NCBI GenBank assembly: GCA_942159475.1
Contig: OW804095.1
Location: 151,146,808-151,210,807, forward strand
DNA from: Sthenelais limicola
Lineage: Eukaryota > Annelida > Polychaeta > Phyllodocida > Sigalionidae
Length of the DNA: 64,000 nucleotides
Direction: 5' to 3'
In this document: one piece after another, positions 11,889 to 24,530 of the stretch
Position numbering within the stretch: position 1 is the stretch's first letter
Layout: every line of letters begins with the position of its first letter
The notes under the pieces: model-generated
Told to the model about the DNA's origin: nothing
The model's database searches: none
The model's input: only the letters and a program-made list of their open reading frames with translations
Made by a program: the position numbers and the translations under genes

Positions 11889-12123
11889 GGGTCAGATTTG
11901 GGGAAAACGTACAATTGGCAACTCTACAAATTTAGGGAATTTAGCTAAATTAGGCTGAAAAATAATGAATACCGGGTATATCTGAGTATATTTTGTATCG
12001 CATTGATTTATAGTATCAGTTCTGTTATGTTAAACTACATTTTGAAGCTCATTTCTGTCTTAAATATGGGTTATTTGAGAGGATTGGTGAAGTCGAATTG
12101 TACATTTTCTGAAGATCTGACCC
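11889..12123 (+). mobile_element. MITE family A, subfamily A3
   Basis: The left terminus reads GGGTCAGATTTGGGGAAAA, which disrupts the small terminal palindrome of other copies. This variant defines subfamily A3, also at 17684, 19117 and 36292. Flanks CAAT and CTAA do not match. Confidence 0.85.
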
Positions 12124-12339
12124 CTAAGATATAGCCAGGAGGGCGTCTAGGTTCACCCACAAGCTGTGTTTTCGCGCATTATGGAGGAGGCGGGTGAGAT
12201 GGTGGATGTTCTGTAGCCTCCTGTGGTCGGTACAATAGGTAACACAATACCCAGATACCAGCCCTGCATACAGAGACACCACCATCACCAATTGTACTAC
12301 CCTACCTACCAACTCAACCACACCAACCATTCAATACAT

Positions 12340-12574
12340 GGGTCAGATCTTCAGAAAATGTACAATTCACCTCTCCCAATCCTCTCAAATAACTCAAATT
12401 TCAGACGAAGATAAAGTTTAAAATACAGTTCAACATAACCCAACAGATTGCTAGAATCAATGCAATACCAAATATACTCGAATTTACCTAGTATTGACTA
12501 AATTGCAGCCTAATTTAGCAGAATTTATTAAATGTGTACAGCTGCCAATTGTACATTTTCTGAAAATCTGACCC
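12340..12574 (-). mobile_element. MITE family A, subfamily A2
   Basis: Complete copy in the minus orientation with ACAT target duplication. It lies 216 bp from the preceding copy. Confidence 0.9.
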
Positions 12575-13148
12575 ACATGTATAACCACCCTAACAAGCGG
12601 GATTGACGTACATTACAACGCCTCACACCACTCTCCCCTATATTCCCAGCTAAACCAACTCTAAAACCAACATTTCCCAAATGATGTATTGAGATCGATA
12701 CAAATATTCTATGAGATGAATTGGTTTTTACCCAACTGTCCCTATTCATTGGTATTAAAGTACATTTGTCATGCTATTATTAAGTCGGTATGAGTTCTTC
12801 TCGCCTGTCTGGTATATATTACACATAAAAAAGGCTACTAACAAGGTATCCTTTACCCTTGAGATTAAAGAATATTGCTCTAAGATTTATTGGATTTGAG
12901 ACTATTTACATATATGAGTGTTGAATCTCGTATGGTAGGCAGGGCGCAGGGAGGAATGTGGTGAAAAAAAACTATGAACATCGGTTTCAAGTTCATACCC
13001 TCGACACTCTGCCTGTCAGACACTTTTTCTTTCCAATAAAATGTACCCAGCGTTTATACACAATTTATCCCATTGAACAGCACCTGAATCTTCAATTTGC
13101 TAACTACATAATTATGTCTCAGACCGGGGGCCTGTTGGATAAGCATAG

Positions 13149-13383
13149 GGGTCAGATTTTCAGAAAATGTACAATTCAACTTCACCAATCCTCTCAAATA
13201 ACCCACATTTAAGACAGAAATAAGCTTCAAAATGCAGTTTAACATAACAGAACTGATACTTTAAATCAATGCGATCCCAAATATACTCAGATATTCCCGA
13301 TATTCATAATTTTTCAGCCTAATTTAGGAGAATTTCCTAAATGTGTAGAGCTGCCAATTGTACATTTTCTGAAAATCTGACCC
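13149..13383 (-). mobile_element. MITE family A, subfamily A1
   Basis: Both termini intact. Flanks ATAG and TTAT do not match. Confidence 0.87.
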
Positions 13384-14649
13384 TTATATGGAAAGGTAAA
13401 TTGTGTCTAGGAATTCATACACTTTTCCCCTTCCTTCGGTGGGTAGGAATACAAATTCCTATACCCAACATTGGGTGTATAATAGGGTATTATTCATACC
13501 AGCTGGTAATTTCACGTAGAAAGGACGTTTATTTATTTCCTACAAGTGAAGGAATAATCATACAAAACCGTTTTCTCAGCTTATACAACAGGCCCCAGAC
13601 AATCTCTGTTGGTTCCCAAGAGTAGGCTCCCAAGTAGCAATTCAAGTATAGGTTAAGGGACTGTGAGGCGGCATACTTCCATATTTACTTGTTATCTTTT
13701 GGGTTCCTTTTTAGACAAAATAGTTTCTTTCCTCGAAATTATTTTCTAATTTCCTCAAAATATTGCTATTAAAAGTATACATGTTGAAATGAATTTAGTG
13801 ATTTGCCAGATGTGTATTGCGGCAGGTAAAATACCTGTCAATTTACCATTCTCGTTGCATTTACATATCATTTATTATTATTCACCATTCGGTAATATTA
13901 TATTTGAGGCCCTGCTATGAGAGGAAGACCTATAGCGGTGGCCTGGGTGCTGAGGAATAAGGCACATCCATTTCACCTAAATACCATCCTTCAGCCTGGT
14001 GTTGGACGGTTAACTGGTTTTGTTGGGGATTACAAAGAATCACCTCAACTGCGGCTCACTCGACAAATGGATTTTGTTGTGGACAACTCGAGCCTGTAAT
14101 GCGGGTTTTGACCGCCAGGGGCAGAAGATAAATATCCCCAGCCTCGATGTGCACCTTCCCCACCTGAACTGTCATCATCAGAAAGAAATAAGAAAGGAAA
14201 ACTGATGAGAAAACTCGTATCTGATTTCTTTTTAAATATGCCTCAAAGGACAGAAGTTTACAAGAGACTGCTTGCTTCCCCCAACAAGGAGTTTATGAAG
14301 AGGGGGTGGGAAAAACAAGCTTATGAAATTCCTATGTTAGTATGTATATTGCAACTATAAACAAGCTAGAATGGGCTTTAATTATAGACGCTGTCACTTG
14401 CATGCTAATCCCATAACTAGAATATGGTAGAGCCTGGATAGTGCAGCTTAATATTAGCTCATAACGTGTAGTACTTCATAGAAAAACAATATCTTAATTA
14501 ATGAGCTGCGATACGGTTCGATCTATACAAGCCGGTGTGGGGCAGTCCGATATCGACGAACTAGTCACGAATGTGTATTTAATTATCAGTTTGTTTTTGT
14601 GTGTAATAATAGGGTGTTGCGGGTGTTTATGTCGTACATTACGACACAT
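13384..14649. other. Unique DNA, no gene seen
   Basis: Two overlapping frames near 13.9-14.2 kb of about 60 codons have no recognisable domain. No RNA gene recognised. Confidence 0.45.
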
Positions 14650-14889
14650 GGGTCAGATTTTCAGAAAATGTACAATTCGCCTTCACCAATCATCTCAAAT
14701 AACCCACATTTAAGACAAAAATGAGCTTCAAAATGCAGTTTAAAATAACAGAACTGATATTTTGAATTAATGCGATACCAAATATACTCAAATGTATCCG
14801 AAATTTATCATTTTTTTTAGCAGAATTTATCAGAAATTACTAAATATGTAGAGCTGCCAATTTCTGTACATTTTCTGAAAATCTGACCC
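14650..14889 (-). mobile_element. MITE family A, subfamily A1
   Basis: Complete copy with ACAT target duplication. A small duplication in the right arm (CCAATTTCTGTACATTTTCTG) makes it slightly longer than its relatives. Confidence 0.9.
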
Positions 14890-15092
14890 ACATACAGTCC
14901 TCTTACATTACGCCTAATAAATAGTGAAAGCGAACTACAGTGAATTCTATAAGAGGATCGGTACATTGCTATTTTGGGCACTTTTGCTTTTTGCTTTTTG
15001 CTTTCGTCTCACACAAATTTATGCACCTACTCTTCCCTGCAGGTCATGCAAAAAATGACTAGTTCTCGAGTAGGGCTAACGCTTTGATAATA

Positions 15093-15327
15093 GGGTCAGA
15101 ATTTCAGAAAATGTATAATTCACCTTCACCAATCTTCTCAAATAACCCAAATATCAGACGAAAATAAAGTTTTAAATACAGTTCAACCTAACTAAACAGA
15201 TTGCTAGAATCAATGCAATGCAGAATATACTCGAATTTACCAAGTATTGACCAAATTGCAGCCTAATTTAGTAGAAGTTACTAAATGTGTACAGCTGCCA
15301 ATTGTACATTTTCTGAAAATCTGACCC
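15093..15327 (-). mobile_element. MITE family A, subfamily A2
   Basis: Complete copy with AATA target duplication. Confidence 0.9.
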
Positions 15328-15509
15328 AATAGAAAAATATCTCCTTCCAGGCTTCAGAGAAGGAGCTTTGATTGAAAAGTTTATGTCCGTTTAGTATCGC
15401 CCAATTTGTGTTTAATATCATCTCCTTAGTGATAATAATAAGAAAGGACAAGATAAGAACCACTTGTTCCGTAACCTGATTACGTGTTGGTAGCAATCTA
15501 GAGCTCTAA

Positions 15510-16141
15510 AGGGCAAAAGGTACATTTTCTGCGAGTCTCCTTTCATGTGCGGGGAGCTCTCTCTTGCCTTTTTTAGCTGAGGCTGATGATATAGATCCTA
15601 CTCAGGCTAAAAGGGCCCTAGTCGGGGCCTTAGAGCACAATAGCGCCCGCTGGAAACCAATTACGACCAGGAGAAGGTCAGAGAAAGGATCTGGTCATGT
15701 GTAAGTAATGGTCACCCTCAGGTCAAGATATACCTGCAGAGCTCAATCGACACCAATGCCATCACATCTTTAGCAAGGGCACAGGGTATGTATGCATCCC
15801 GACTCCCCAGCGACCCTCACCATCGCCAGACTACCGTTACAAGGCCCTATCAAAAGAGAAGGGCCATGTCCATAATGCCCCACAAGCAGTAAGGCTGCCA
15901 AAAGGGCTTTTTCTGCTAAGACAAAGGGACAGACAGAGAAAGGGGGACCTGGGAAGTGCTAATGTTGTCACCAAAAATTTACAGAAGCTAAGAGGTTTAT
16001 TCCGGGGGCATGAAGTACCGGTGGAAGCCGTGCTTTCCTTGCCAGAAGTTTACACAGACAAAAAGCCTTTTATATTAGATTGCCTTTACCGACAGTTTAT
16101 TCCTTTTCTAGAGATCCAGAGAAAAGACCTTCGCTTTTGGG

Positions 16142-16172
<31 letters not shown>

Positions 16173-16175
16173 CTG
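15510..16175 (+). pseudogene. Coding-like interrupted frames, family unknown
   Basis: A frame open from 15510 to a stop at 15702 encodes a stretch including PLLAEADDIDPTQAKRALVG and a basic RRRSEK end. GTAAGT at 15701-15706 could be a splice donor. A second frame, shifted by two and ending at 15892, reads SSIDTNAITSLARAQGMYAS and then becomes basic. Further short frames follow to a GA repeat at 16147. Composition is less repetitive than the surroundings. It might be exons, or a decayed retroelement gag-like region. I recognise no family and the call is weak. Confidence 0.2.
16147..16174. repeat. GA dinucleotide repeat
   Basis: About 14 GA units on the plus strand, ending the coding-like stretch. 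Confidence 0.9.
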
Positions 16176-16389
16176 AGCCCCTTCATGTATGGCAAACAAG
16201 TGAAGGTCTCTGGCAGAAAACCCTGCCAAAGACATCTTGAAAGTGCCAAGCTACAGTACTTGCAAGTGTTTTTCCCATTTTCTAATGACAGTTGCTGTCT
16301 GTGTTCCTGCCAGGCCTATTTTGATTCTAACTCCAGTAATTAGACACAGACAAAGAGATGGATAAATCTATCAATCAGGGGGGTATTGA

Positions 16390-16495
16390 GCGCGCAGGCG
16401 CAGACCAACAACCAATCAGCGCTAAGTCCACAAGCCTCATTTTCCGGCTGTCAGCCAATGATAAAACTGTCTGAAAGCGAGGCACCGGAAGTCAG
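16390..16495. promoter_or_regulatory. Promoter-like motif cluster
   Basis: Within about 105 bp: GCGCGCAGGCGCAG (NRF1-like) at 16390, CCAAT at 16412, CCAAT at 16455 and ACCGGAAGT (ETS-type) at 16484. This combination is typical of broad CpG-type promoters in animals. No downstream gene is visible, so function is inference. Confidence 0.3.
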
Positions 16496-16985
16496 GGTCT
16501 GCATGAGAATGAGGCTGTTTGGAGGTGGTCTACATGTGTTGCCCTGACAACTACTGGGAGGTCAGCTGACCACAGAAATAGCAGAACACCCCTACCGGCC
16601 AACCTGGTTTTTGTGGGAGAATTGGTTTTATCGAGTTATATTTCTCACTTCAGGCGCTGATAGAACTGACCGTTCACCTAACCATATACATTATACCATT
16701 GTATGCTCTGATCCAAGGAACAATACCATTAACTCCCCGGAACTCTATTAACTATTAATATTGGTACTTATATGATATATCTTTGACAAGGTTTGATTAT
16801 CGATTTATTCTGTAATAATCTTTATATCTGGATGCAATCAAAACAATTATGAATATGGGGAGGGTTTTCGGCCCACCCCATCCTACCCCAATCCTCCTGA
16901 AGCCCACTCTTAATATACGAGAATATATCTTCCCATAATAGGTCGATTAAGGAGTGTGCAATCTATACCCGTTGGCTTGACATGT

Positions 16986-17220
16986 GGGTCAGGTTTTCAG
17001 AAAATGTACAATTGGCAGCTCTACACATTTTGTAAATTCTGCTAAATTAGGCTGAAATTTGGTCAATACTGGGTCAATTCGAGTATATTTGGCATTGCAT
17101 TGATTCTAGCAATCAGTTTGGTTAGGTTGAACTGGATTTTGAACTTTATTTTCGTCCGAAATTTGGGTTATTTGAGAAGATTGGCGAAGTTGAATTGTAC
17201 ATTTTCTGAAAATCTGACCC
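16986..17220 (+). mobile_element. MITE family A, subfamily A2
   Basis: Complete copy. Flanks ATGT and ATAT differ at one base, as expected of an aged 4-bp duplication. Confidence 0.88.
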
Positions 17221-17683
17221 ATATGGACAAGCATCCCACCCCACTGCTGGAGATCCAGCCAGAGATTGGCTCCATCTCAGGCACACCATGAATCCTCCCC
17301 AGATCTCACAAATACCGCCATATTGGATTCCAGGACAGCAATTGCTGCGGTTACACATTGAGGCAAATTCAATTAAACATTCGGCCACAGTCCATGATTG
17401 TGCAATCCCCTGATAAGCCTCGGACGATCGACCACAAGCAATAGCATGGCATGGCAGAATAACCAACATCAATGTTTTCCCATTATTTCTGTCTCGTTTC
17501 ACAAAACTTTTGTTTCCATCCCAAGGAAAGTTTTCATTGCAAATTACATACATTAAAACTCCAGCGACAAGGGACTGAGATGAGATCTTTTTTAATTTGT
17601 GGGTTGTCGGACAGGGTGTCATACAGACTCATCCATGCTTACGTGGAGCTCCGGGGATCGCTGAACATGATTAAAAAGTACAT

Positions 17684-17907
17684 GGATCAGATTTTAAGAA
17701 AATGTACAATTCGCCTTGACCAATCCTCTCACATAACCCATATTTAAGACAGAAATGTCCTTCAAAATGTAGTTTAACATAACAGAACTGATACGTTAAA
17801 TCAATGCGATACAAAATATACCTAAATCCATCATTTTTCAGCCTCATTTAGCAAAATTCCCTAAATTTGTAGACTTGCCAATAGCACATTTTCCCAAAAT
17901 CTGACCC
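17684..17907 (-). mobile_element. MITE family A, subfamily A3
   Basis: The left end is GGATCAGATTTTAAG. The right end TTTTCCCAAAATCTGACCC is the A3 terminus. Flanks do not match. Confidence 0.82.
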
Positions 17908-18485
17908 CCATTTCAATGAGACAGAAAGGATTTACAAACTTTCTTAATTACAAGTCACGATCAGCGTAATTTAAATACCAGGATCCCAAAGCTGAAGGAT
18001 CACAGTCAGTCATAAGGAGAGGTTTTCAAGTAGGAGTCAATCATACTCTTACACAGTGTCTGTCAGGAACCTGAATAGACTACATGACTTAAGACTATTG
18101 ACTAATTAAACTTCCAAGACGTTTGATACAGCTTTTCCGTTTTTAATTAGTCTGTCAGGGCCAGGCCGAGGCTCTGGTAATGTATGTATCTTAATTGTAC
18201 CTTGATTAAGTCAGCACGATGTCAGGCCAAGAAAATAATTCATCAAATGCCAGCTGCAGTGATTGAAATGTAGGATTTAAGGTGATGCGTGTCGATGTTT
18301 AACTACGCACTTCTTAAAATAAGGTTTATATTTTGCTCAATATTATGAAATCCTGGTTTTAAACCTCATTCGATAGTCTCCTATATAACAAGGTAGAACT
18401 ACTCGATAGTCATCCTTTGTGTATCTGTTTATAAACTTCTACTTGCCGAATGTCAACTTGGTTATTTATTTATTGTGTTTGTCTC
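17908..18485. other. Unique DNA, no gene seen
   Basis: No repeat of the window's families and no credible frame. Confidence 0.5.
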
Positions 18486-18600
18486 AAATTCAAATTCAAA
18501 TTCAAAAATCCTTTATTGCTGATGGAATATACAATGCGGTCGCTCAGGTCTAGAATTCTAGGTCTCCCGAAGAGTGCCGATTAGGTTTTTGACTTATTAA
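18486..18600 (-). mobile_element. LINE-like 3' tail
   Basis: Read on the minus strand, the sequence ends CAATAAAGGATTTTTGAA followed by TTTGAA repeats. A short tandem tail after a polyadenylation-like AATAAA is typical of the 3' end of several invertebrate non-LTR retrotransposons. Only the 3' UTR-like end is recognisable. No reverse transcriptase is present, so it is a 5'-truncated insertion. Confidence 0.55.
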
Positions 18601-19116
18601 GAGAAAAAGTTACAAACTGGTACACAATGTTTACATAATACATATATTGCAAGAAATGCGATGAGATGTGAGATGGTTATTTACATTGTGAAAGGATGTA
18701 ATTTCATGTCAATATTTGGTAATAACAACATCAGGTTGACTGACCAACTTGTGAGACTGCAGAACTCACATCAAGCCAAGTAGATCAACATTATCCATTC
18801 AAATTCACAGGACACATTGCCTTAATTCATCTGTCACAACATATCTCAAATGCCAAGCCTGGATCATCTGTCACAGCGTCTCAAACACACGATCCATCAT
18901 TATTGGCCTTCAATCCGATTATCGCGTGAAGCCAATACGCCGCTATACCACAGCATACTACATACACTTTAAAACAATTAATCCTAGCGTTTCCTTCCAC
19001 AATGACGTTTCAGGTTTTGGGTTATAACGACCGAGGAATGTGATCGCGGAATGCCTGGCAGAGGTAGGGAGGTTACCTGAAGTGGGGCGTAACCAATGGC
19101 CGGCCCATATATAGAT
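18601..19116. other. Unique DNA, no gene seen
   Basis: May include more of the LINE 3' UTR at its left side. Otherwise nothing recognised. Confidence 0.45.
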
Positions 19117-19346
19117 GGGTCAGATTTGGGGAAAATGTACAACTCTACAAATTTAGGGAATTTTGCTAAATTAGGCTGAAAAATGATGAATACCGCGGGT
19201 ATATCTGAGTATATTTTGTATCGCATTGATTTATAGTATCAGTTCTGTTATGTTAAACTACATTTTGAAGCTCAGTTCTGTCTTAAATATGGGTTATTTG
19301 AGAGGATTGGTGAAGGAGAATTGTACATTTTCTGAACATCTGACCC
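19117..19346 (+). mobile_element. MITE family A, subfamily A3
   Basis: Left terminus GGGTCAGATTTGGGGAAAA and a short deletion after GTACAA. Flanks do not match. Confidence 0.85.
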
Positions 19347-19841
19347 ATATGCATGCGTTTAGGGAGACACAATAGCTATTTGTTCTCTTGTCACTGATAG
19401 TAGGGGAGGTAGTCCTCCTAGGGGACAGGTAAGGACTTAATGAATAGGGGACATGCACCAGCGACTGAGCAAGTCATAAGGTAAGGACAGGAGAATAGAA
19501 TGATGGCTTTAACTCAGGTGGAGTGACAATTAGCTTTTTTACCATTTCTCTATAAGCAATTAACATGATAGTCATAATCAGGGAATATAATTGCCTACAT
19601 TAATTTCTAATGCATTATTTGATTATATATAATATATAATTTTTTCATTTTAAGATTTCATTTATACTTGGTAAACCGACTCCCCTTTTCGGGGTTAGTT
19701 CTGTCGGGCCAAGCTATTTGGAAATCAATTGGCATAAATGCAACCTTCTACTGCATGTTCTGCGCTTCCCAATATCAACTGATAGACTGCAGGCTACCAA
19801 TATTGCAATTGCAATTGAAGTAGCAATGCACGAGAGTATAT

Positions 19842-20076
19842 GGGTCCGATTTTCAGAAAATTTACAATTCTTCTTCATAAATCTCCTCAAATAACCAACA
19901 TTTCAGACGAAAATAAACTTCAAAATACAGTTCCACCTAACCAACCAGATTGCTAGCGTCAATGCAATGCCAAATATACTCGAATTTACCTAGTATTGGC
20001 CAAATTGCAGCCTAATTTGGCAGAATTTACTAAATGTGTACAGCTGCCAATTGTACATTTTCTGAAAATCTGACCC
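19842..20076 (-). mobile_element. MITE family A, subfamily A2
   Basis: Complete copy, left end GGGTCCGATTTTCAG. Flanks ATAT and TCAT do not match. Confidence 0.87.
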
Positions 20077-20566
20077 TCATGAACCTTCATATGATACTCT
20101 GTTACCATGGGATACCACCATGGGACAGGTTGCAGTACTTTGTCACTGTCACTTAATTGCCTCTGAGACAACCATTTATATTAATTCCAGTGGATATTGA
20201 TGTGACTGGGTCATTCTTGCTCCACTAAATCCAATATCTCAGGCGATAGATGAATTGGCCACCATTTCTCATGTATGTGTGTATTCGCTGCTGTGCGTTA
20301 TGTCTTCTCCCACCATTGATCGATCATAATAACATACGATCAAATCAGATTATCCATTCATTCCCATAGATGTAATAAACAATTGCAGGGCATTAACAAA
20401 TGCAATATGATGCATCTATAAATTACCACAGACATGATGGCTCCAGTTTAGCCCAACCATTCAGCACAATTGTTCTATGCATTAACTAGCAAAGCTTGCT
20501 AGAGTATTGATGACTGACAGATAGATTGAGATTCCATGGCTTCTGTTTAGCCCAACCATTCAGCAC

Positions 20567-20629
20567 GAAGTAGGCGTCCGATCACTGACATACCATTCTT
20601 ATCTGATCTGAGGGTTTGGACCTAGAGTG
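20567..20629 (+). mobile_element. MITE family B, 3' fragment
   Basis: Starts GAAGTAGGCGTCCGATCACTG and ends CCTAGAGTG followed by TAAC. The 5' part and the adjoining host sequence are deleted in this unit. Confidence 0.85.
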
Positions 20630-20728
20630 TAACTAGCAAAGTATGCTAGAGTATCGATGACTGACAGATAGATATTTCATGGCTCCAGTCTAGCCAGACC
20701 ATTCAGCAAAATTGTTTTATGCATTAAC

Positions 20729-20943
20729 CAGTCTATAGGCCCAAAGTTGAGAGTCCCTTCAAACGAAGGGAAAGCCTCTCGCCTCAAACCGCAAAGTGCC
20801 ATTATAATTCCATTAAGACCGCAAAATGCTATTATAATCCCATTAAAACGCCGAGGTCTAGGCCAGGAAAACCAATTACCGAAGTAGGCGTCCAATCACT
20901 GACATACCATTCTTATCTGATCTGAGGGTTTGGAGCTAGAGTG
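20729..20943 (+). mobile_element. MITE family B, full copy with TAAC duplication
   Basis: Starts CAGTCTATAGGCCC and ends GGAGCTAGAGTG, 215 bp. TAAC lies on both sides, while the empty site in the neighbouring unit has one TAAC. This fixes the ends and a 4-bp target duplication. CA/TG ends with 4-bp duplications recall Chapaev-type (CMC) elements, an inference. Confidence 0.92.
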
Positions 20944-20998
20944 TAACTAGCAAAGCATGCTAGAGTATCGATAACTGACAGATAGATAGATATTTCAC

Positions 20999-22145
20999 CG
21001 AATTCCAAGCAAAAGCCATATAATATTCTGCAAGTTGTGATTAAAGATGAGTAAACAACACATTACACAATGTAAAACAATGGATAGTGGGATCTGGAGT
21101 GACGACCCACACACATCCACCATTTATGAACCAACTGCTCCCGGCAAGATGACTATTATCACCAAGCCATCAGGACCATTTCACGTCCTTAATTAGTCTT
21201 TTATGTGTGTAGGCTTATGTTGATTATGAGAAACTACATTTAATGGCTACCAAATATGGCTCAAATGCAGGTGAAGACTCTAATACCATCTTGATCCGAC
21301 TATAATTATGCAAATCGACCCAAGCCACAATTAATACAGGGTCATTATCCTCTGTATAATTGTATAAACATTCAATGCACCAGAGCGATGAATATTCATA
21401 GGGTTTCTACCATATGATTATAGCGTGTATTTTTCGAGACAAATAAGTACAAATTTACCAGGGGCCATCGGTGGCACATGAATTATGTATGGTCGTGATC
21501 ACACACGTGTCTCAGCATGACATGAGACGGGATATTTACATTTGGAAGAGATGCTCAAGTATATAAGAAGGTTTATGCAAATAATAATAATGGGATTTGC
21601 ATCGGGCTTGAGATGGGATGTGCCTTTAGTGGAGGATAATGGCGAAAGAATGTAGAAAATAGTTAGCGTCAAAGTGGTCGCGACGCAGAGCCTTTCCCAC
21701 AAAGCCCAGAGTTAACGATTTCATCCCAGAAAACAACTACGACTGCCTTCCCGACGACGAATATCGGAAGTCTTTTTGCTAACGATTAGGACAATATCCC
21801 CTTAGCAGTTTTACGCAGCTGCCTCTGGTACATTTCACAGAATACTAGAGAAGCATTAAATCCCTTTTACTAACCTACTGCAAATGGTAATAAAATATGG
21901 CGCCAATGCAACCCATATGTTAGATTTCCCATCAATTTCATTATCGCCTGTATTTTTCGACAATACTTATGATGTAAGCATGCATGTGCATAGGATAAAA
22001 CCCTTTCAATGCAAGCATACATATGTGCATTTAGGTAAAACCCTTTCAATGCACCGTTATGCCACCACTCTTATACTCCTCCTAAACCGTTGCATCAGGT
22101 TGAGTAATGTGTATAAATGAAGGTAAATGATATGCTGCGGGAATA
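20999..22145. other. Unique DNA, no gene seen
   Basis: No repeat family. Frames near 21.5 and 21.9 kb show no domain. A short direct repeat (AAACCCTTTCAATGCA) lies near 21997 and 22039. Confidence 0.5.
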
Positions 22146-22477
22146 GGGGATTTGCATAGCCACCATTTTGAATCTTGATTTGCATGGAATTATGGGACTA
22201 ATGGTACAGTGTAAAATCTATAGAAAACATGCCATGTTCAGCATGAACTATTTATCAATGCTGCAGTGTCAATATTGATGTGTTATACATGTTTCCATGA
22301 CACAAGTTCCCATCTTTTCCTTGGTTTTCACAGATCGTTTTTACAAGCTGTGATATTGGGGGAAACATTCTTGCGATTTTCGAAAAAATCTATCCAAATA
22401 ATTGTACGTCAGATTTCAACAGAATCTATCCCATGGTGCACTGCAGTAGGCATGCGCAGTGAGACATGCAAATCCCC
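22146..22477 (+). mobile_element. MITE family C, complete copy
   Basis: Starts GGGGATTTGCATAGCC and ends GACATGCAAATCCCC. TA flanks both ends and the palindrome extends to AATAGGGG/CCCCTATT. This is the best-preserved family C copy, 332 bp, non-coding. Confidence 0.87.
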
Positions 22478-22629
22478 TATTAAATGGCGAGACAGATACA
22501 TGCACAGAGCAGCAGATGAGTGCCATATGTTAGCTCTACACTTAAGCCGATTAACTATAGAAGGATTTATCTAAAACCAGATGAGACAAGCCTGAAGCGC
22601 CTTAACTCATGATAAACCATTCTTCATAT

Positions 22630-22859
22630 GGATCATTTTCAGAAAATGTACAATTCGTCTTCACTAATCATCTCAAATAGCCCACATTTAAGACAAAAAT
22701 TAGCTTCAAAATATTCAACATAACAAAACTCATACTTTAAATCAATGCGATACTAAATATACTCAGATATACCCGGCATTCTCCGTTTTTCAGCCTGATT
22801 TAGGAGAATTTTTTAAATATGTAAAGCTGCCAATTGTACATTTTCTGAAAATCTGACTC
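22630..22859 (-). mobile_element. MITE family A, subfamily A1
   Basis: Ends GGATCATTTTCAG (two bases lost) and AAAATCTGACTC. ATAT target duplication. Confidence 0.87.
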
Positions 22860-24530
22860 ATATATAATATACATAATGCGCATTTGTATTTGAATCTATC
22901 TCAAAATAAACATTACGCCATTATATTTGTACTCGAAACACAGCATCGGTTTTAACAAAATCAGAACCGCTCATTCCATATGACAAGCGTGAATTGAGGA
23001 GAGAACAAAAAGCGTTAAAGCGCTCTTCTGCCCTTGTTGAGTTCCTCCTCCCCTTGCTGCTGTTATCCCCCGTGCATGCATGCACGATGCACGAGCGTGC
23101 CGCGTACGGTTACATGCTACTAATTGTCTCAACATCTGCCGTGCTCGAGCACTTGTCAATCACTCACCAGATAATGTTTTCATAACGTCAGCATGGTTTA
23201 TCACCACCATCTCAGCCAGACAGACCTCTCCCTCTCCATCTCCCTCTCCCTCTCCCTCTCTCTCTCCAACTGGGCTTTTATCAATGGACAAAGGCTCCCC
23301 AACCCCCCAACCCCCACCCCCACCCCCCTTGCCATCCCTTTTCCTGATTGTTGGCAGCCATTACCGGCCATTAATAATAATACGACCCCCAGGCAAATAT
23401 GGAATCTAACACCGGGAAAAGTCTCAATTAGATTCATAGCTCCTCTAGCTACCACCTCTCCAAGATGGTTACCCTGTGGAGGGCTGTAGTTTCTGCTTAA
23501 TGGGTCCCTCTGTGAAGTTTCAGTAACGATCGCAATGGATTTATGAAGAGAGAAGAAAACCTATTCATAGTTAATTTTTAACATTGCACAGACGATGCCC
23601 TAGCGTGCACTTAAGCTCGGTTCTCAATATCATTCTCGAGTTTTAAGCTCAACGCACTCGCTGCGGATCTGTAGAGACAGACAGGTGGTGCAGAGGTACA
23701 CCAATAAATATTGGCCAGAAATAGGACAGCTTTTTTTAAATAATTTAATAATCAAGACTAACTCCACACACAGGTTGCCTTTTTGCTTTTGCTGATGGTT
23801 GGTTTGACAAGCGCCACAAGGAAAATGAATTATATCAGGGCCATTAGACCCTGTGAATTTGATTTCGTGCCATTGTCATTCCCAAGCAACAAGCCATGCA
23901 AGCAATAGCGATTGTGACAGCCACCCATCCGCATCTACAGGCCCCTTATCGCTATCTTTTGGCCGGAAACAATTCGCAGAAATTAATCCAATTTGTTATG
24001 ACACACTCTCCCGAGCAAAATTCATTTATACCTGATTGGCACATGCGAGTGACAGAATTAATTTGGGTCAATTTAATCTACAGGGTGTGACGGACCCTTG
24101 ACCCCAGCGGGGAGTATAGTTGTCAAGGTGATAACCTCTAGGGACCCTCCCCTACACTCAACCCTTACTACAGGGGAGGGGGGGGGTACTCTATTGTAGT
24201 GATTTATATCAAGCAAAGCACAATTGTTGGTGTTGTCCAAGCTTGCAAAAAGATAACAGCATAGGATCTATTCTCGTTCTTTGAGGTTTCAATATATGTA
24301 TTTTTTCAGATTTCATTCAGAGGATTATGATAGTATATCACACGGGTAATCACAATATAATATGCTCCTCACCAGTCAAAATAAAGGTACATTATCTTCA
24401 CAAATCAAAATGAAGTAATTTAACATGCGATTTAACCAAACCAAACCAAACGTTGATTTATAAAGTAATTCACTATATATTGATAATATACAAATATCTG
24501 TAAATCATCATTTATATATGGAGCACCCCC
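22860..24530. other. Unique DNA with CT-rich tract, no gene seen
   Basis: A CT-rich tract at about 23222-23270 and C-rich runs at 23302-23330. G-run near 24174-24186 and C-run near 24526-24536. Frames across these are low-complexity artefacts. No gene supported. Confidence 0.5.

Larger units (their letters stand above)
20437..20998. repeat. Three-unit segmental duplication around family B insertions
   Basis: Units start with ATGGCTYC at 20437, 20536 and 20679 and end with ACTGACAGATAGAT. Unit 1 has no family B sequence and shows the intact site GCATTAACTAGC at 20479-20490. Unit 2 holds only the last 63 bp of a family B element. Unit 3 holds a full element. The triplication therefore preserves both empty and filled versions of one site. 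Confidence 0.9.

Noticed and set aside
15495..15545. AAAAGGTACATTTTCTGCGAGTC, resembling a family A end
   Set aside because: Short match with no further family A sequence on either side.
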